Source: Endocalyx cinctus (Eukaryota; Ascomycota; Sordariomycetes; Amphisphaeriales; Apiosporaceae). Taken from it: DNA of 64,000 bases. A model generated the notes under the pieces. That model did no database searches. It was not told the DNA's origin and saw only the letters and a list, made by a program, of their open reading frames with translations. The position numbers and the translations under genes are program-made. Positions 21,570-32,564 of the stretch are shown here, in pieces. The stretch lies in contig BCKC01000005.1 in assembly GCA_001600455.1 (NCBI GenBank), positions 1-64,000 of the forward strand. Reading direction: 5' to 3'. Positions within the stretch are counted from its first letter, which is position 1, and each line of letters opens with the position of its first letter.

Positions 21570-22417
21570 ATCTCAGATCAGGCACTATAATTAGATATTG
21601 AACAGGGTTCCGACAGTGTGAATACAGAGCCAGTAATTCATGAAATAGCCATATTTTACCCTTTAACTACCCTTGCCCGGAATTTCCCTTATCCGGGATT
21701 TTCTCGGATACTACGGGGTAACGGAGTACCTCCTAGAGGTACCATCCAGCCATCTTGAATAGTCTTATTTATATGGAAACGACCCGTTTTCTAAGGTACA
21801 TTTTAAGTCCGCAGGATCAAATCCACGGGAAGAGAAGAGTTAGTTTAGGTAAGGCTTATGAATTGGGCAAATATATTAAACAGACGAACGACAAATTACT
21901 CCCTCTGTACCACAAGGGGGTAGGATTGACCTAAACTCTCCGCGAGTGAGGTGTAGCTTAGATGTTGGTACGTAGTGTACATAGTAAAAGCAACGGGAGG
22001 TGAGCTTGCAGCCCACAGAGCGTCCTGAGTTTACAATTTTTACTGTGTTACACGGAAAAGATAAGATAAGAAAACGACAGGGGTTTTTAAGGATGGTTCC
22101 GTAGAGGCGTGTAGAAGACCGTTCGTAAACTCAGGCAAACTACCTAATCTCTTATATAAACCCAACTGCATATACTATTATGCTCAAGATTTCAAATCGC
22201 CAAAGACTTATCCCGTTTATATCTATTATCTTCCTACTGCACTTACACTACCAACTTGATATCATAAGTTGATCTCGTGCAAGTCGCGTGAACCTGTAAT
22301 AAAAAAACGGAGTGTTTCGGGCATTCCGTTATATTGTTGTGTGTATCGCCCAACCGCCTTTTTCATTCATTCCTCCGCTTAGGCGATGACTCATCCTCTT
22401 TATCCTCACAGACGCCA
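21570..22417. other. Intergenic stretch
   Basis: No open frame of note. A TATA-like ATATAAAC near 22154 and a pyrimidine-rich leader lie before the next gene at 22418. Confidence 0.5.
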
Positions 22418-23947
22418 ATGCCAACACAACATTATTACTTCATGTTGGGTGCATTGGTTTTTGCCATCCTTGCGTCTATTGAGTCTATTGTACACCGGTA
22501 TATTCCCGGAGTGAATTATTTTGGAATGAATTTTCTCCCTTTTGGTCATCTTGGTACAATAAACCAACAGCGCCCAGCTCAGGACGACGACTCTCTTGAT
22601 CCCACCAGATGTGCCGAACTACATAATACCCTAGTTGAGCGGGCGTGGATTGCCGAAGAGAGACCGATTGAAGAACTTGAGCGACGTTCGTACTTTGAGT
22701 ACTACGGAGACCGGGCAGATGCACTCAGGAGTCGCTTGAGCCCGTTTATAGTATCCTTCCTAGAATCCATCATTGTTTCCGATGAACTACCCCCTTTTTT
22801 CTTTTGGGTTAACCATGTATCCCTGCCTGAAGCAGTGTTCTTATATATGGATGAATTGTTCGCAGAGTATGGAGATCCCAATCGCTTTCTCACGTTATAT
22901 TGGACCAACCCAGAACTGGGGCCGCATACCGTTGGCTTGATATATGACCAGAAACTCCATCGAGCGTCGGTAACGCTCGTAATAGAAGATGTCGGCATAC
23001 CACAGCCTATCGAAGAACATGATGATCTTTGGTACCCTCTTGAAACCATACTCAAGCACTGGGTCAAACTGGTAGATATAAAAAAGATAATGGCCTCTGT
23101 AGATGACGCTCCAAATTTGAAGCTCGGGTCTTGGACCTGGCAGCCTTACAGCGAAGCACAGATCGAGGGAGCGGCCACCGCCTTCGAACAACTTGTCTCT
23201 ACTATCGAGGAGCGCATGAAGGTTGAGTATTTACTACCTCCTACCGAAGGTCCGCTACTCAGCGACGAGGAACTAGACGCAGCATCCGTACCTCGCGATT
23301 GTTTCATTCGCTCCTTTCTCACCAAGGTACGAAAGCCTCGGTTTAAAATGATTGCACCGGGGATGGAAGTCCCCCACGACCCGGTTGCGTTTGCAAGCGA
23401 TCAAAAGTTTACGACCGTGGATGTCGAATCGGAATGGGAGGGGGTTATGATTCCGCCCGTCCTTATCTTCGCATCAACGGAGCGTCGACGGGTCAACTTC
23501 GATTCGTCCAATCCGTATGCTGTGTACAACCCATTTTGCAAAGGATACAGGGATGCGGTGCCACGAGGTGACCATTCCGTCATCGCCGGTCTGTATTCAG
23601 AGTCGGTCGACAGGGGTGATATCGACATTGCTGAGGAAGGGTTCCGACTCCTGCTTCCGTTTCCATTGCGGACTTGGGCAGATGGAACATTCGGCGCTAG
23701 GAAGAGCGACGGCTACTTAATAGAAGATGGGAGCGTGGCTGACCTGTTTCAGCACGGATTCCAGCCGTTCGGTGGTCTATCCGGGCGAGCGCAGAGATTG
23801 GAAGTCTTGTTCCATCACTGGAAGGACTTGGTCGAAAAGGGGGTGTGGAAGGTTGGTAAAGACGGTGTCAAAGACAGTATGGATGCGTTCGAGGTCACGT
23901 TTGCGCAATCGTCGTTAGACAACTACAAGATTCCGCCAAGTTGGTAA
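22418..23947 (+). CDS. Uncharacterised fungal protein with N-terminal membrane helix
   Basis: One exon, 509 residues from the ATG at 22418. The frame is open upstream but without another ATG. Residues about 8-25 form a hydrophobic segment that could be a signal anchor. The rest is soluble, acidic and rich in Trp and aromatic residues, with blocks such as Leu-Gly-Ser-Trp-Thr-Trp-Gln-Pro-Tyr-Ser near residue 230. No catalytic motif or known domain is recognised. Codon use and the intact 1.5 kb frame argue for a real gene. It is the last member of the LysM/chitinase island, and its position suggests a link to that system, but this is only inference. Confidence 0.75.
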   Translation: MPTQHYYFMLGALVFAILASIESIVHRYIPGVNYFGMNFLPFGHLGTINQQRPAQDDDSLDPTRCAELHNTLVERAWIAEERPIEELERRSYFEYYGDRADALRSRLSPFIVSFLESIIVSDELPPFFFWVNHVSLPEAVFLYMDELFAEYGDPNRFLTLYWTNPELGPHTVGLIYDQKLHRASVTLVIEDVGIPQPIEEHDDLWYPLETILKHWVKLVDIKKIMASVDDAPNLKLGSWTWQPYSEAQIEGAATAFEQLVSTIEERMKVEYLLPPTEGPLLSDEELDAASVPRDCFIRSFLTKVRKPRFKMIAPGMEVPHDPVAFASDQKFTTVDVESEWEGVMIPPVLIFASTERRRVNFDSSNPYAVYNPFCKGYRDAVPRGDHSVIAGLYSESVDRGDIDIAEEGFRLLLPFPLRTWADGTFGARKSDGYLIEDGSVADLFQHGFQPFGGLSGRAQRLEVLFHHWKDLVEKGVWKVGKDGVKDSMDAFEVTFAQSSLDNYKIPPSW

Positions 23948-25170
23948 CAGAGAGGATAGTGATAATGTAAAATGTAAAAAGTAAGACAAATAGAATCGCG
24001 TATTAACTATACTTTTAACCATGCTATATTTATAATAAGGAAACCGAGACCACGATAGAATGAAGTTATTGTATGATATAAATTTGCCGGAAGCCATATC
24101 AGCCACGTAAGTACCGATTAAATCGATGTGAGCAACTTTTCGATGTTTGGCATATTAATTATATCTAAGCATTCCAGCCAACGACAATCAGTCCGAGGTA
24201 CTGGTATATACTTAACGGCAGAATGGGGTATTGCATACGTATCTTTAAGCTAAATCAACTTCCTTAGATTTGACCTTTCCCTCGATCAGGCGTTTCATGC
24301 GCTTGTAAATGGGAGTACTCTAGTCATTGCTAGAAAGGAAGATTGTGGAGGCCCTACTCGACTAGCCTAGATTAATCATGCTCAAATAAAGCGTAACCTG
24401 CGACGGGTTCGTCACATCTAAATATTGGCTTTGCGTAATCATGGATTTCGATTCCCTCAAAAACATAAATCGTGGAGTTTCACAGTTTGTAGAAGTCAGA
24501 ACTTAATTAGCCAAGTCTATCAAGCTTTTGAAAAAAGGTTCTGTTAATACCTGTACCTGGATTTTTAAAATATGATAATCCATTTCTGTTAGCGAGCTTA
24601 CCCGTACGGTGTACCTGGGCACCGCTCAGGGGGGATTACGTTCTTCCGCACGGTGGTGTTCTTGTCTTGTTTAATACTTGTTATAAAAAGAATGTCAAGG
24701 AATTAAGACGAAGTGATTTGTAAGATAATGTAGAAAGAACCTTAGGCTATCTTTATATTATCTAGGCTTACATATGGCTCGTCTATGCTTTTTCGGAACT
24801 GCCCCAATGAAAGATAATTGGTTAATAGTAATCTTATCATAGAGATAAGAGAGAAAACGTACATATTCAGAAATGCATAAACTGTTTTTAGGTCAACTTG
24901 AAATCCCTGAAAAGATATATGATAGCGTGGGCTGAATACAGACTAGGAATATTGTCCAATTATATAAAAACTTCTGAGACAAGCTGATGACAAGGTTGAA
25001 AATCTATGTTTGAGTAGTTTGTACCGAATCAGCCCATAGCCTTGTTCTTCTTTAACATAAGTATGTATACAATCCTCTAATTTTACCTTATCCAAACTAT
25101 ACCCCCCTTTCTTCTTCCTTTTCTATTATATCATCTTCTAAAACTATATTTATACAAACACTGGTATAAA
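23948..25170. other. AT-rich stretch without genes
   Basis: 1.2 kb of AT-rich sequence with no supported open frame on either strand and no recognisable transposon remnant. A CT-rich leader begins near 25100 in front of the CorA-like gene. Confidence 0.6.
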
Positions 25171-26743
25171 ATGGCCTTGATATATCAAAATTCTTGTTCT
25201 GGGATTGACATGTTTACGTGGACAAAGGGTATGCACGTGTTTATATCTTCCATAATCATACACAAAGTTACGAGAAACGCGTTTTATCTAACTACTTGAC
25301 AGGTATGGATGAATGGAAAATAACCCAGATCTCTCATAACATCGCAGCAAACAGAGATCAACATCCCCTAAATGCCTCGAGAAAGTGTGATATAATTGTT
25401 TTGTATGTTTAAGTTTCCTTTATTCATTACTTTGTAGTAACTGACCTAGCATCTTTTAATCGTAATCAACACTAATGATTTAAGTAGTGTTGCAAGTCCT
25501 GATAACTTGTCATCATGCTGTTACGATTGCGGAGAATATCTTGGCCACTTATTCGAATTCGTCTCCGAGTGGTGGCAAACAGCATACCATAATCAAAATG
25601 GGTTCTTTAGTCACCAAACCCAGCTTGATCAGAATGGAGAGTTGACCGGGATGAGTAAGTTGGTCTCCATTATTCGTCATTTTTACGTATATATAACAGC
25701 TGTGCCAACGCTTTCACTCATTAGGCACTTGGTCACGATGGTTGATTCAGTATTTTAACACTGTTCAAAACGGAGACGACGAGATCTTACACGCCTGGCG
25801 GCATATAAATATATTCACTCATTGGGAAAAGGACTCAGGTAAGACTAGAATACTTTTCTTGGGTTCTGATAAGATCGTTACGGCAAGAATCATCCCACGC
25901 CTTCTAGAGCATGCGAGGAGTTTGGGACCCACCGAACCGCTTTGGATGTATCCAATCGTGATCAACGATTATATTCAGCTTCAGCACCTGGCCGTCTACT
26001 GTTTACGGGACTTTGTGGAGTTGGAAGAGCAGAGGGTTGAGGAAACAGAAATACCGAGATCATCGTTGCTTTATGCACGGCTTCACCAAATTTCACGTTG
26101 GGCCGTGGTTCTCTGCGAGATCCTTGAAGTCAACGGTAAGGTACTCGAATATATAATGCAATGTCAAAGAGACTTCATGCGAGAATCTAAATATGAGGAT
26201 CTAAAAGATGTATACATCACCACCAGGAGGACCTATCAAAAGTTCCGCTTCTACGCACATGTAGTATATAGCATCAACCGCCGTACCGATTCTTACCGAG
26301 ACCGAATTAAGAATACCATCCAACTTGTTTATAATGTCTTGGCTCAAGACGAAGCTCGCGCCTCTGTCTCAATCGCTAAAGCGGCAAAAGCCGACAGTCA
26401 AACCATGAAGGTTACATCGTTCATCGCTCTGATCTTTCTACCTCCAACTTTTATATCGTCGATTTTTAGCATGACATTCTTCCAGTTCGGCGAGAACTCG
26501 AATTCATGGGAAATTTCGCAGCAGTTCTGGATATACTGGGCGGTAGTCACTCCTACCACACTTCTTTGCGTCGCGATCTGGTATTTTTGTTACTTCCGGG
26601 TTCAAATGCTCGTCTCCAAGCCATCCACGAATCCTGAAAGCAAATGCGATTTGGAATTAAAACTTACACGAACGGATGATGGGTATATAAGAATCAAAGG
26701 CCCACATCGGCGTAGCATGCAGCCTAACATATCAACAAGATAA
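25171..26743 (+). CDS. CorA-like membrane protein (fungal family lacking GMN)
   Basis: Four exons (25171-25228, 25303-25402, 25488-25654, 25725-26743) join in phase to 447 residues. The long soluble, partly coiled N-terminal part precedes two transmembrane helices near the C terminus: the first is in Phe-Ile-Ala-Leu-Ile-Phe-Leu-Pro-Pro-Thr-Phe-Ile-Ser-Ser-Ile-Phe-Ser-Met, the second in Phe-Trp-Ile-Tyr-Trp. This is the layout of CorA-type magnesium channels. However, the Gly-Met-Asn signature after helix 1 is replaced by a Ser-Met sequence, as in many fungal CorA-like proteins of unknown ion use. The first exon is short and inferred from splice phase. A plasma membrane location is likely; transport of Mg is not certain. 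Confidence 0.8.
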
Positions 26744-27205
26744 TGTGACGCCCTGCTCTAACACCCAACGTCCTTAGAAAAGAATCAAAAGAAAAAGAAA
26801 AAAAAGATGTCGTAATAGGGTACTCTGCTTTTTTTTTTATCGGCATTCAGGAATTTTGTATTCATTTACAAATTAAGATATCGGGCGTATATCGCTAAAA
26901 TGTCTGCGTAAGGTGTTGTCAGGGTATTAGTTATCATGGGGGCTACGATGCGTGTCCGCGGTTATTCGGAGGGTAAATCCAAGGGGGATATCTTTATATA
27001 AGGGAGGGCTCACGAGCCGAAGAGATGAAATAAAAGGCGAAGAATGTATGCAATAGTCATTCGACTCTTAAAATGCACCCCTGCTCCACTACTAAGCTCC
27101 GTCTACGTAACTAACGCTACCCTACACTCCAACGTACCCCCTTTCTCTCACAAATATCTGAATAGCTAGAAGAAATATACAGGAAGATAAAAAATACATT
27201 AAACC

Positions 27206-27243
<38 letters not shown>

Positions 27244-27374
27244 CGCCAGTTTATCCCATTACTATTCCGAGTTACGCTTTTTGGAACGAACAGAAAAGAA
27301 AAAAAAAAAAAAAAAAAAAAAAAACAGATAATCTTGCTCTTCTCCCTTGATTAAGCCCAATTTAATTGTCATCT
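26744..27374. other. Intergenic region with simple repeats
   Basis: Between the CorA-like gene and the convergent secreted-protein gene. Contains a perfect (AT)n microsatellite at about 27209-27239 and a poly-A tract at about 27299-27324. No coding signal. Confidence 0.7.
27209..27239. repeat. (AT)n microsatellite
   Basis: About fifteen uninterrupted AT units. Simple-sequence tract with no further function evident. Confidence 0.9.
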
Positions 27375-28333
27375 TCAGTAAGGTATACACTCAGTAGACA
27401 TAAGCGGTTCCAAGAACAGACTAGCAAACCTCCATCCTCGCAAGTTTATCCAGCTCTTCTCCGTTTCAAAAGGCTCCAGATTAGACTCTACCGAGCCGAT
27501 GACCTGGACCGGGGCGTTCTTGCCTGTTGTAAGGGACGTGTTGAACACGCGTTCAAAGTAGTTGCATGACGACGTGTTGGCGAACGCAGGTTGGTTCGTA
27601 ATGTTCATGATTAACTCGATCGGATAAGGGAATGGGGTGTCAGTCAGGTCGGGCACAGCCGAAATATTCATGAACCGAAGCTCGCCCGTCTCCTCGTCCG
27701 TGCTCTCGCCGTGGCTACGCGTCGCTCCGGCTACGCCCGCCTCCGGGTCTGTCTCGTAAGCGTCACACTCCGGGTCGAACTCGGCCGGGAAGACCGTCAG
27801 TCCTTTATCCCTAGCGCCGTTTATGGCGGTGGGGTTGCTCGATATCAGTAAGATATACGAGTTCCATCGGAACGAGCTGTATCCGTTACCGAAAATGTCC
27901 AGGAACGGAAACTCAAAAGTGGCCCGCTAGAATCCACGGTTAGCTTTGCTTTTTCACTTTATTTCTTTTCCAGTAATAGAGTAAATTGACATACCGTGAA
28001 TTCTGGCACGGTGGCGTTCGCGGCCGGCAGCTTAATATCATGGTCCTAAAAAGTGTGCGCGATGGCGGGGTACATGGAACAGGGAAAATGGGGGATCAAC
28101 TCTCTGAATGCTGCCTCGTTGATGGAGTACTCGGCCGGGATGATCCGTCGGGCTTCCGACATTGGAATCGGCACGATGAGGGATGTACCGTTCAGGTTAC
28201 CGCTGATCCAGTTCGGATACTGTTGGGCTGCCGTGTTCGGAGCGGACTGCGAAACGCAGGTTTGCGCCGCGACTCCTGTAGCCAAGACGCCAGCGGCGAC
28301 AGCTAGAGCCCTAGGTCCATTACGCGAAACCAT
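27375..28333 (-). pseudogene. Secreted fungal protein of unknown function with an in-frame stop
   Basis: Two exons on the minus strand (28333-27995 and 27926-27375) join in phase over an intron of 68 bases to 296 codons. A clear signal peptide (Ala-Val-Ala-Ala-Gly-Val-Leu-Ala-Thr-Gly-Val-Ala-Ala-Gln-Thr) is followed by a Cys-containing mature protein with several glycosylation sites. The mature region resembles an uncharacterised secreted ascomycete family. A TAG at 28046-28048 interrupts exon 1 near codon 96, yet both sides stay in the same frame and all else is intact. This is either a young nonsense allele or a sequencing or assembly error. An intron that would remove the stop could not be found, because no donor lies at a workable distance. 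Confidence 0.7.
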
Positions 28334-29139
28334 GACAAAATTTTTTGTTTTTTTTTTTTTTTTAAGCGGGGTTTCTTTCTTCTCTCCTTTTAACCCAAAG
28401 CTGATAATAGAACTTCCCTTGGGTGTATTAATACTACATAGCTGCAGAAAAGATCAAGATACCCCAACGCTTTATTATATACTCAATTACGGGGAGCGCT
28501 TAAGGGAGCGCTTAGGGGAGCGCTTACCAAGCTTACAATCAATCGTTCGATAATGCTGATGTGCTGGGCCGCCGAGCTTTTGAATCTTGGCTCGCAGGGG
28601 AGAATAAGGCTATGCTATCTGCAAATGCTATGTACGCGACAAAAATAAAAGGTTGGTTTGGAAAAGGATCGTGAATAGCAGGGGTCCTCTGATTATTTTG
28701 GCATCCATTAGTGTACACCCGGCTGTTCCGTTTCTATTTTCTGGCCATATTATTCTTTAAATAAAAACCGGTAATCAATTAATCAAAAGTCTCATTTTGC
28801 ACCCGTCAATTCATTGATCGCAACCCAAAGATTTTGACTTGGCTTAAGTCATTTCTGTCGTTTCTTCCAATCGTTGGTGCTGACGACGTTATTTACACAG
28901 CTAAACCAAGATATAACCTTACTAAGTGAGTACTTTTAACAGCTTTTGTTGGTCTACGAAAGCTTCGAGAGAGTCTGGTAAAACTAGATGAATTAACAAA
29001 AGAACCTTCTAAACACGGTATCGCTTAATCCCATACCTGACAGCCGCTAGTATAACCTGCTTCAACGCGTCGGTGAGTTTTGTCCTCGAGGTTACAAGAA
29101 TAGCTAACGTGTTTGAAGAGATTACTTATTCCTTATCTT
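28334..29139. other. Intergenic stretch with a short tandem repeat
   Basis: Begins with a poly-T run (28341-28363) directly upstream of the secreted-protein gene. Three tandem copies of a 12-13 base unit GGGAGCGCTTAA/GG occur at 28491-28526. Otherwise AT-rich without a gene. Confidence 0.6.
28491..28526. repeat. Triple tandem repeat of a GGAGCGCTTA unit
   Basis: Three near-identical units, each holding the palindrome AGCGCT, repeat head to tail about 160-190 bases upstream of the start of the minus-strand secreted-protein gene. The position and palindromic core would suit a transcription-factor site cluster, but this is only a suggestion. Confidence 0.6.
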
Positions 29140-30118
29140 ATGGTATGGACACACAGCTCCGCCGGCTCTGCCACTGCACTCATTTCTAGGATTCTCCTAC
29201 GTTCTTCCAACTCATATCTTTCGTCGTGAACCTCCCTCGCGCTAGTCTCGTAGCTATCACCCCTACTGGTAGTTGCCTTTTTGGTTAAAGAGGAAGCTCC
29301 GCGCCTCTATTTTCGCATTACACGAGTTACGAAAACTGCTCCGGTATTAAGAATAATGCCAAGTGCTACACCGATACCGATAGCGATCTTAGCGGTGGTA
29401 GGAAGCTCGGAAGTGCTCTGCGCACCCGTATCGTCTATGACATCGGCTGTTGGAATAGAGGTAGCGATCGAAGACCGTCACTCGCGGATGATTCGCTGAT
29501 CGTTGAAGAAATATCGCGGCTCGCCATTGTCGTTATTTCAGATAAGACGCCACCGCTCCATGGGGGATCATCTTCAGCTCGTAGCACACCAAGACCATTG
29601 GCATGAACCGAATTTCCCGACGCGAAAAAAGAAGATATTGTTCCTATGCTGGTTGGTACTTGTGAGCTGTAGGTGAATATGTCGATTATGAAGACGCTAT
29701 CGGATGGATGTCATGGTCGATAGACACGCATTTGGATCGTCTGAAGTTCGACCCCGCCGACAAGTGAAACCACTGGAAGAAGAAACACGCTCTCAATCAG
29801 CCTTCGTCCGATCTTTAGCCGAGAGGGTTATATCAAACTTGGAATATGTAACCAGCACACCTACCTTGGACAACATGTCGCCGCTGTGGTGCCGGGAGAT
29901 CCATAGCCCACCGTGCAGCCGTAAGTATATCCCTGAAGACACATGCCAGGGGAATAACGGTCGCTTTCAAATGGTTGGAAGTTGGAGGGGAAGCAGTTAC
30001 TGATGGTTTCTTGCTGTAGCCATGTATAGCCCTCGCCGTCGCTTGAACCCAAATGTATGGAAGAGCAATCCGTCGCACTAGGGGTAGATATGGTGGTTAA
30101 AGGCCCTAGGTTCGACAT
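29140..30118 (-). pseudogene. Single-pass membrane glycoprotein pseudogene
   Basis: On the minus strand from 30118 the sequence encodes an extracellular domain with conserved cysteines (Asn-Cys-Phe-Pro-Ser, Ser-Pro-Gly-Met-Cys, Ala-Thr-Cys-Cys-Pro) and an intron at about 29855-29776. After it come Ser-Gly-Phe-Thr-Cys, a Ser/Thr-rich stalk, a transmembrane helix (Ile-Ala-Ile-Gly-Ile-Gly-Val-Ala-Leu-Gly-Ile-Ile-Leu, about 29370) and a charged tail that contains Tyr-Glu-Leu-Glu-Glu-Arg-Arg. This is the usual plan of fungal wall-stress-sensor-like surface proteins. The frame shifts at least twice (near 29700 and 29475), a TAG follows the helix near 29308, and no signal peptide remains, so it is a dead copy. 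Confidence 0.65.
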
Positions 30119-32564
30119 GACGAATATATATGAATGGAGAATGAAAAGAATATGTGAGATTGAAGGGTGTGCTCAGCTAGCTCCTATACTGCCATTTTAT
30201 AGACTGTGCGATAAGACTGTCGGTCTTTTCGACCACCATCGTCATTGAAAAGCCACAATGTCTCAGACGTGTACACTGTTGTACTACCTAGATCGGCTGA
30301 AATGTCTATTAGTCAACGGTCGCCGACGCAGTAGCTGAAGCTGAAAATGCATAAGTACGCTTGCAGGCCCTCCTGCTTCGACTGCTTCGGCGCCATGCGT
30401 AAGGCGAAAGCATGTATGCCAAAGTATACGGGGCAAGTAAGGAAACCCAGTCATCCAGTTAATCATTGCGTCTGTATGAGCCAAGAAATTTCTTCGCAGT
30501 ATAATACTATGGAGTGTTTCGTCTGTTATTTACCAGGTATACAGGTATTGGCGGTGTTCAACTGAACTTGTATGCATTCTTTTATACTCAGACTCAACTT
30601 GTACTCACCGGTTCGAAAAAAAAAAAAAAAAAAAAAGTCGACCATGTTCGCGCTCATACCCATTGCAGCCGCGACTGGGAGGATTTTGGCTGCAGTGCTA
30701 AGCAGAGCCCCCCGGCGGCACAGAGATGTCGAGGCATGGCTGGCTATAATAATCGCTCCCGAGGGGTATAGATCCCTAACAATAAAGTGGTGAGTGGTAT
30801 ACATAAATATATATTCTGTTTTCTATGTCATATTATTATAAAAGCTCTTGAAACATAACTGTTGTTGCACTTGTGAGAAAAGATAAAGCATCTCACATTA
30901 ATGATATTTCCCATACTTGGCCGGTCTCGGAAGATTAACGACTATTTCCTAAGCAATCCAATACCTCTAGTCTATTTCCTTCAAACTGAAAAAGATACAT
31001 CTCTGACTGCAATGTCCGATGAAATATCACAAGTCCAATACTTTAGAATAATAGGAGTAGACGCGATACTGACCGGCTTACCTCAGCAATTAGTCTCTTA
31101 GGAGAAGATGTCCACATATTATGGCGGCGCAGAAGATGATGCAATGGTATTACATAACGCAGAGCCTGTTTATCTAGTAGGTAGTACCTATACATAGCCA
31201 AAAGAGGGGTTCCCTCTTAGTTAGTTAGATCAACAAGAAATATTCGGAAACCGAGTTATAGAGGTGGTTGTTTTGTCCCCTTTCAGTATTGAATTTCAAT
31301 CAAATGTGAGAATCCAGGAGAAAGGGTTGATGTAAGAGTCTTTCAGAAGGTTATTCTTAGGCTATCCGATCAGTTTATGCTTAAATTTCACATGATTCCT
31401 ACGGCATGTGACGGCTGCGATGATGGATGAGCAGATCGCAATTGAACCAATTTACGTCAGACTGGCACCTGTGACGTCACCAAATATATAAACGGCCGTG
31501 GAATGATCAAGCCACTCACTTCAGTCTTCCCGGCCCGCCATATTTTCCACCGTAGACAGGAACACCTTCGGTCTAAGCCATACAGATCGCATCACTATTA
31601 CGTCGGTGATAGACTCCTAACTTTTACGTAACTCGCTTAGGGTTTCTCTATTGGAGTGAGTGGGCAGGATATTCGGGTCTTTTCAGCGTTGCCGCGGGTT
31701 CTCCGACTCTAGACAATGTGCCCCGGGAGTAATTGACCCCACCATCGGCCGACAATCTCCGCACAGTATATTATTCGGGACTGGACAAAGACACCACGAG
31801 CCCCACATCCCTTAAGAGGGACAAATATCGAGATAGCTGGTGCGTAGTGGTAGGAACAGAAATGCTTAGCGATGTTGAATGAAACAGGTGAGACACAGCA
31901 TGTAAGTATGAGTTAATTACCTATTATTGCTACACATATTCTGTACGCGTTTCTTCGATTCTTGGTGGGCATTGAAGCGTAAGACGACTAAATTTATAAC
32001 GTTAATATACGCAAAATTTCTTGGAGAAATCTAAACTGATATTAACGCTGTATTTTATATCCTATGGCTTACCGGAGTTCGTTGCGAGTCTAGTATTAAA
32101 TAGGCTTAGAAGTTAGAGATGATATATATTGCGTAGTGGGGTAATTTGGTGGATTCTACTTCCTTCAATAGCATAGCTCATTGAAGCGCGCGGCTATTCA
32201 AGTCAGAAAAATGTCTGGAATCCTTGATCCGGACGTTACTTACGTTTTCGGTAAGAAATCAATAATTTTCTATTTCATTTGTTTTGATCCATTCGAATAG
32301 TCGGTCACGTATAAACCTGTGATCCCGAGTCATAATATGGAAGAATTGAGTCGTCTCGCGTAACTCAAGCAGAAGATTCAAGACGTTAAAGCCTCTACGC
32401 AATGCGACCAAACTAAGCTAGATAAACGACATCTCGATTCCGTAGGAAAGGAATTAATCTTTTATGTATGCTCCGGTAGTTCATACAGAAGAGTTTAAAA
32501 CTTATGACACACTACAATTTCGGGTGCATCGCAGTGGCTACATTTCACACCAAACCGGAAAACG
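30119..32564. other. Long intergenic stretch without a supported gene
   Basis: 2.4 kb. Contains a poly-A tract (30616-30636), copy C of the dispersed repeat (about 31117-31290), and small frames at 30642-30794 and 30901-31101 that lack recognisable features. A start-like ATG at 32211, followed by a good splice donor, cannot be extended to a coherent gene. Nothing else seen. Confidence 0.55.
31117..31290. repeat. Dispersed repeat, copy C (solo-LTR-like)
   Basis: Same block order as copies A and B: ATTATGGCGGCGC, AACGCAGAGCC, GTAGGTAGTA, then TTTTGTCCCCTTTCAGTA close to the end. About 175 bases, same orientation, diverged. Confidence 0.5.

Noticed and set aside
22334..22417. Upstream extension of the 509-residue protein
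   Set aside because: Open but begins with TTG and lacks an ATG; the ATG at 22418 starts a plausible membrane segment.
28053..28553. 166-codon plus-strand frame
   Set aside because: Antisense to the first exon and promoter of the secreted-protein gene and includes a translated poly-T run.
30526..30804. 92-codon minus-strand frame with a poly-phenylalanine run
   Set aside because: The run is a translated poly-A tract of the plus strand; no domain.
32211..32330. ATG followed by a good splice donor
   Set aside because: No downstream exon continues the frame beyond a few codons.
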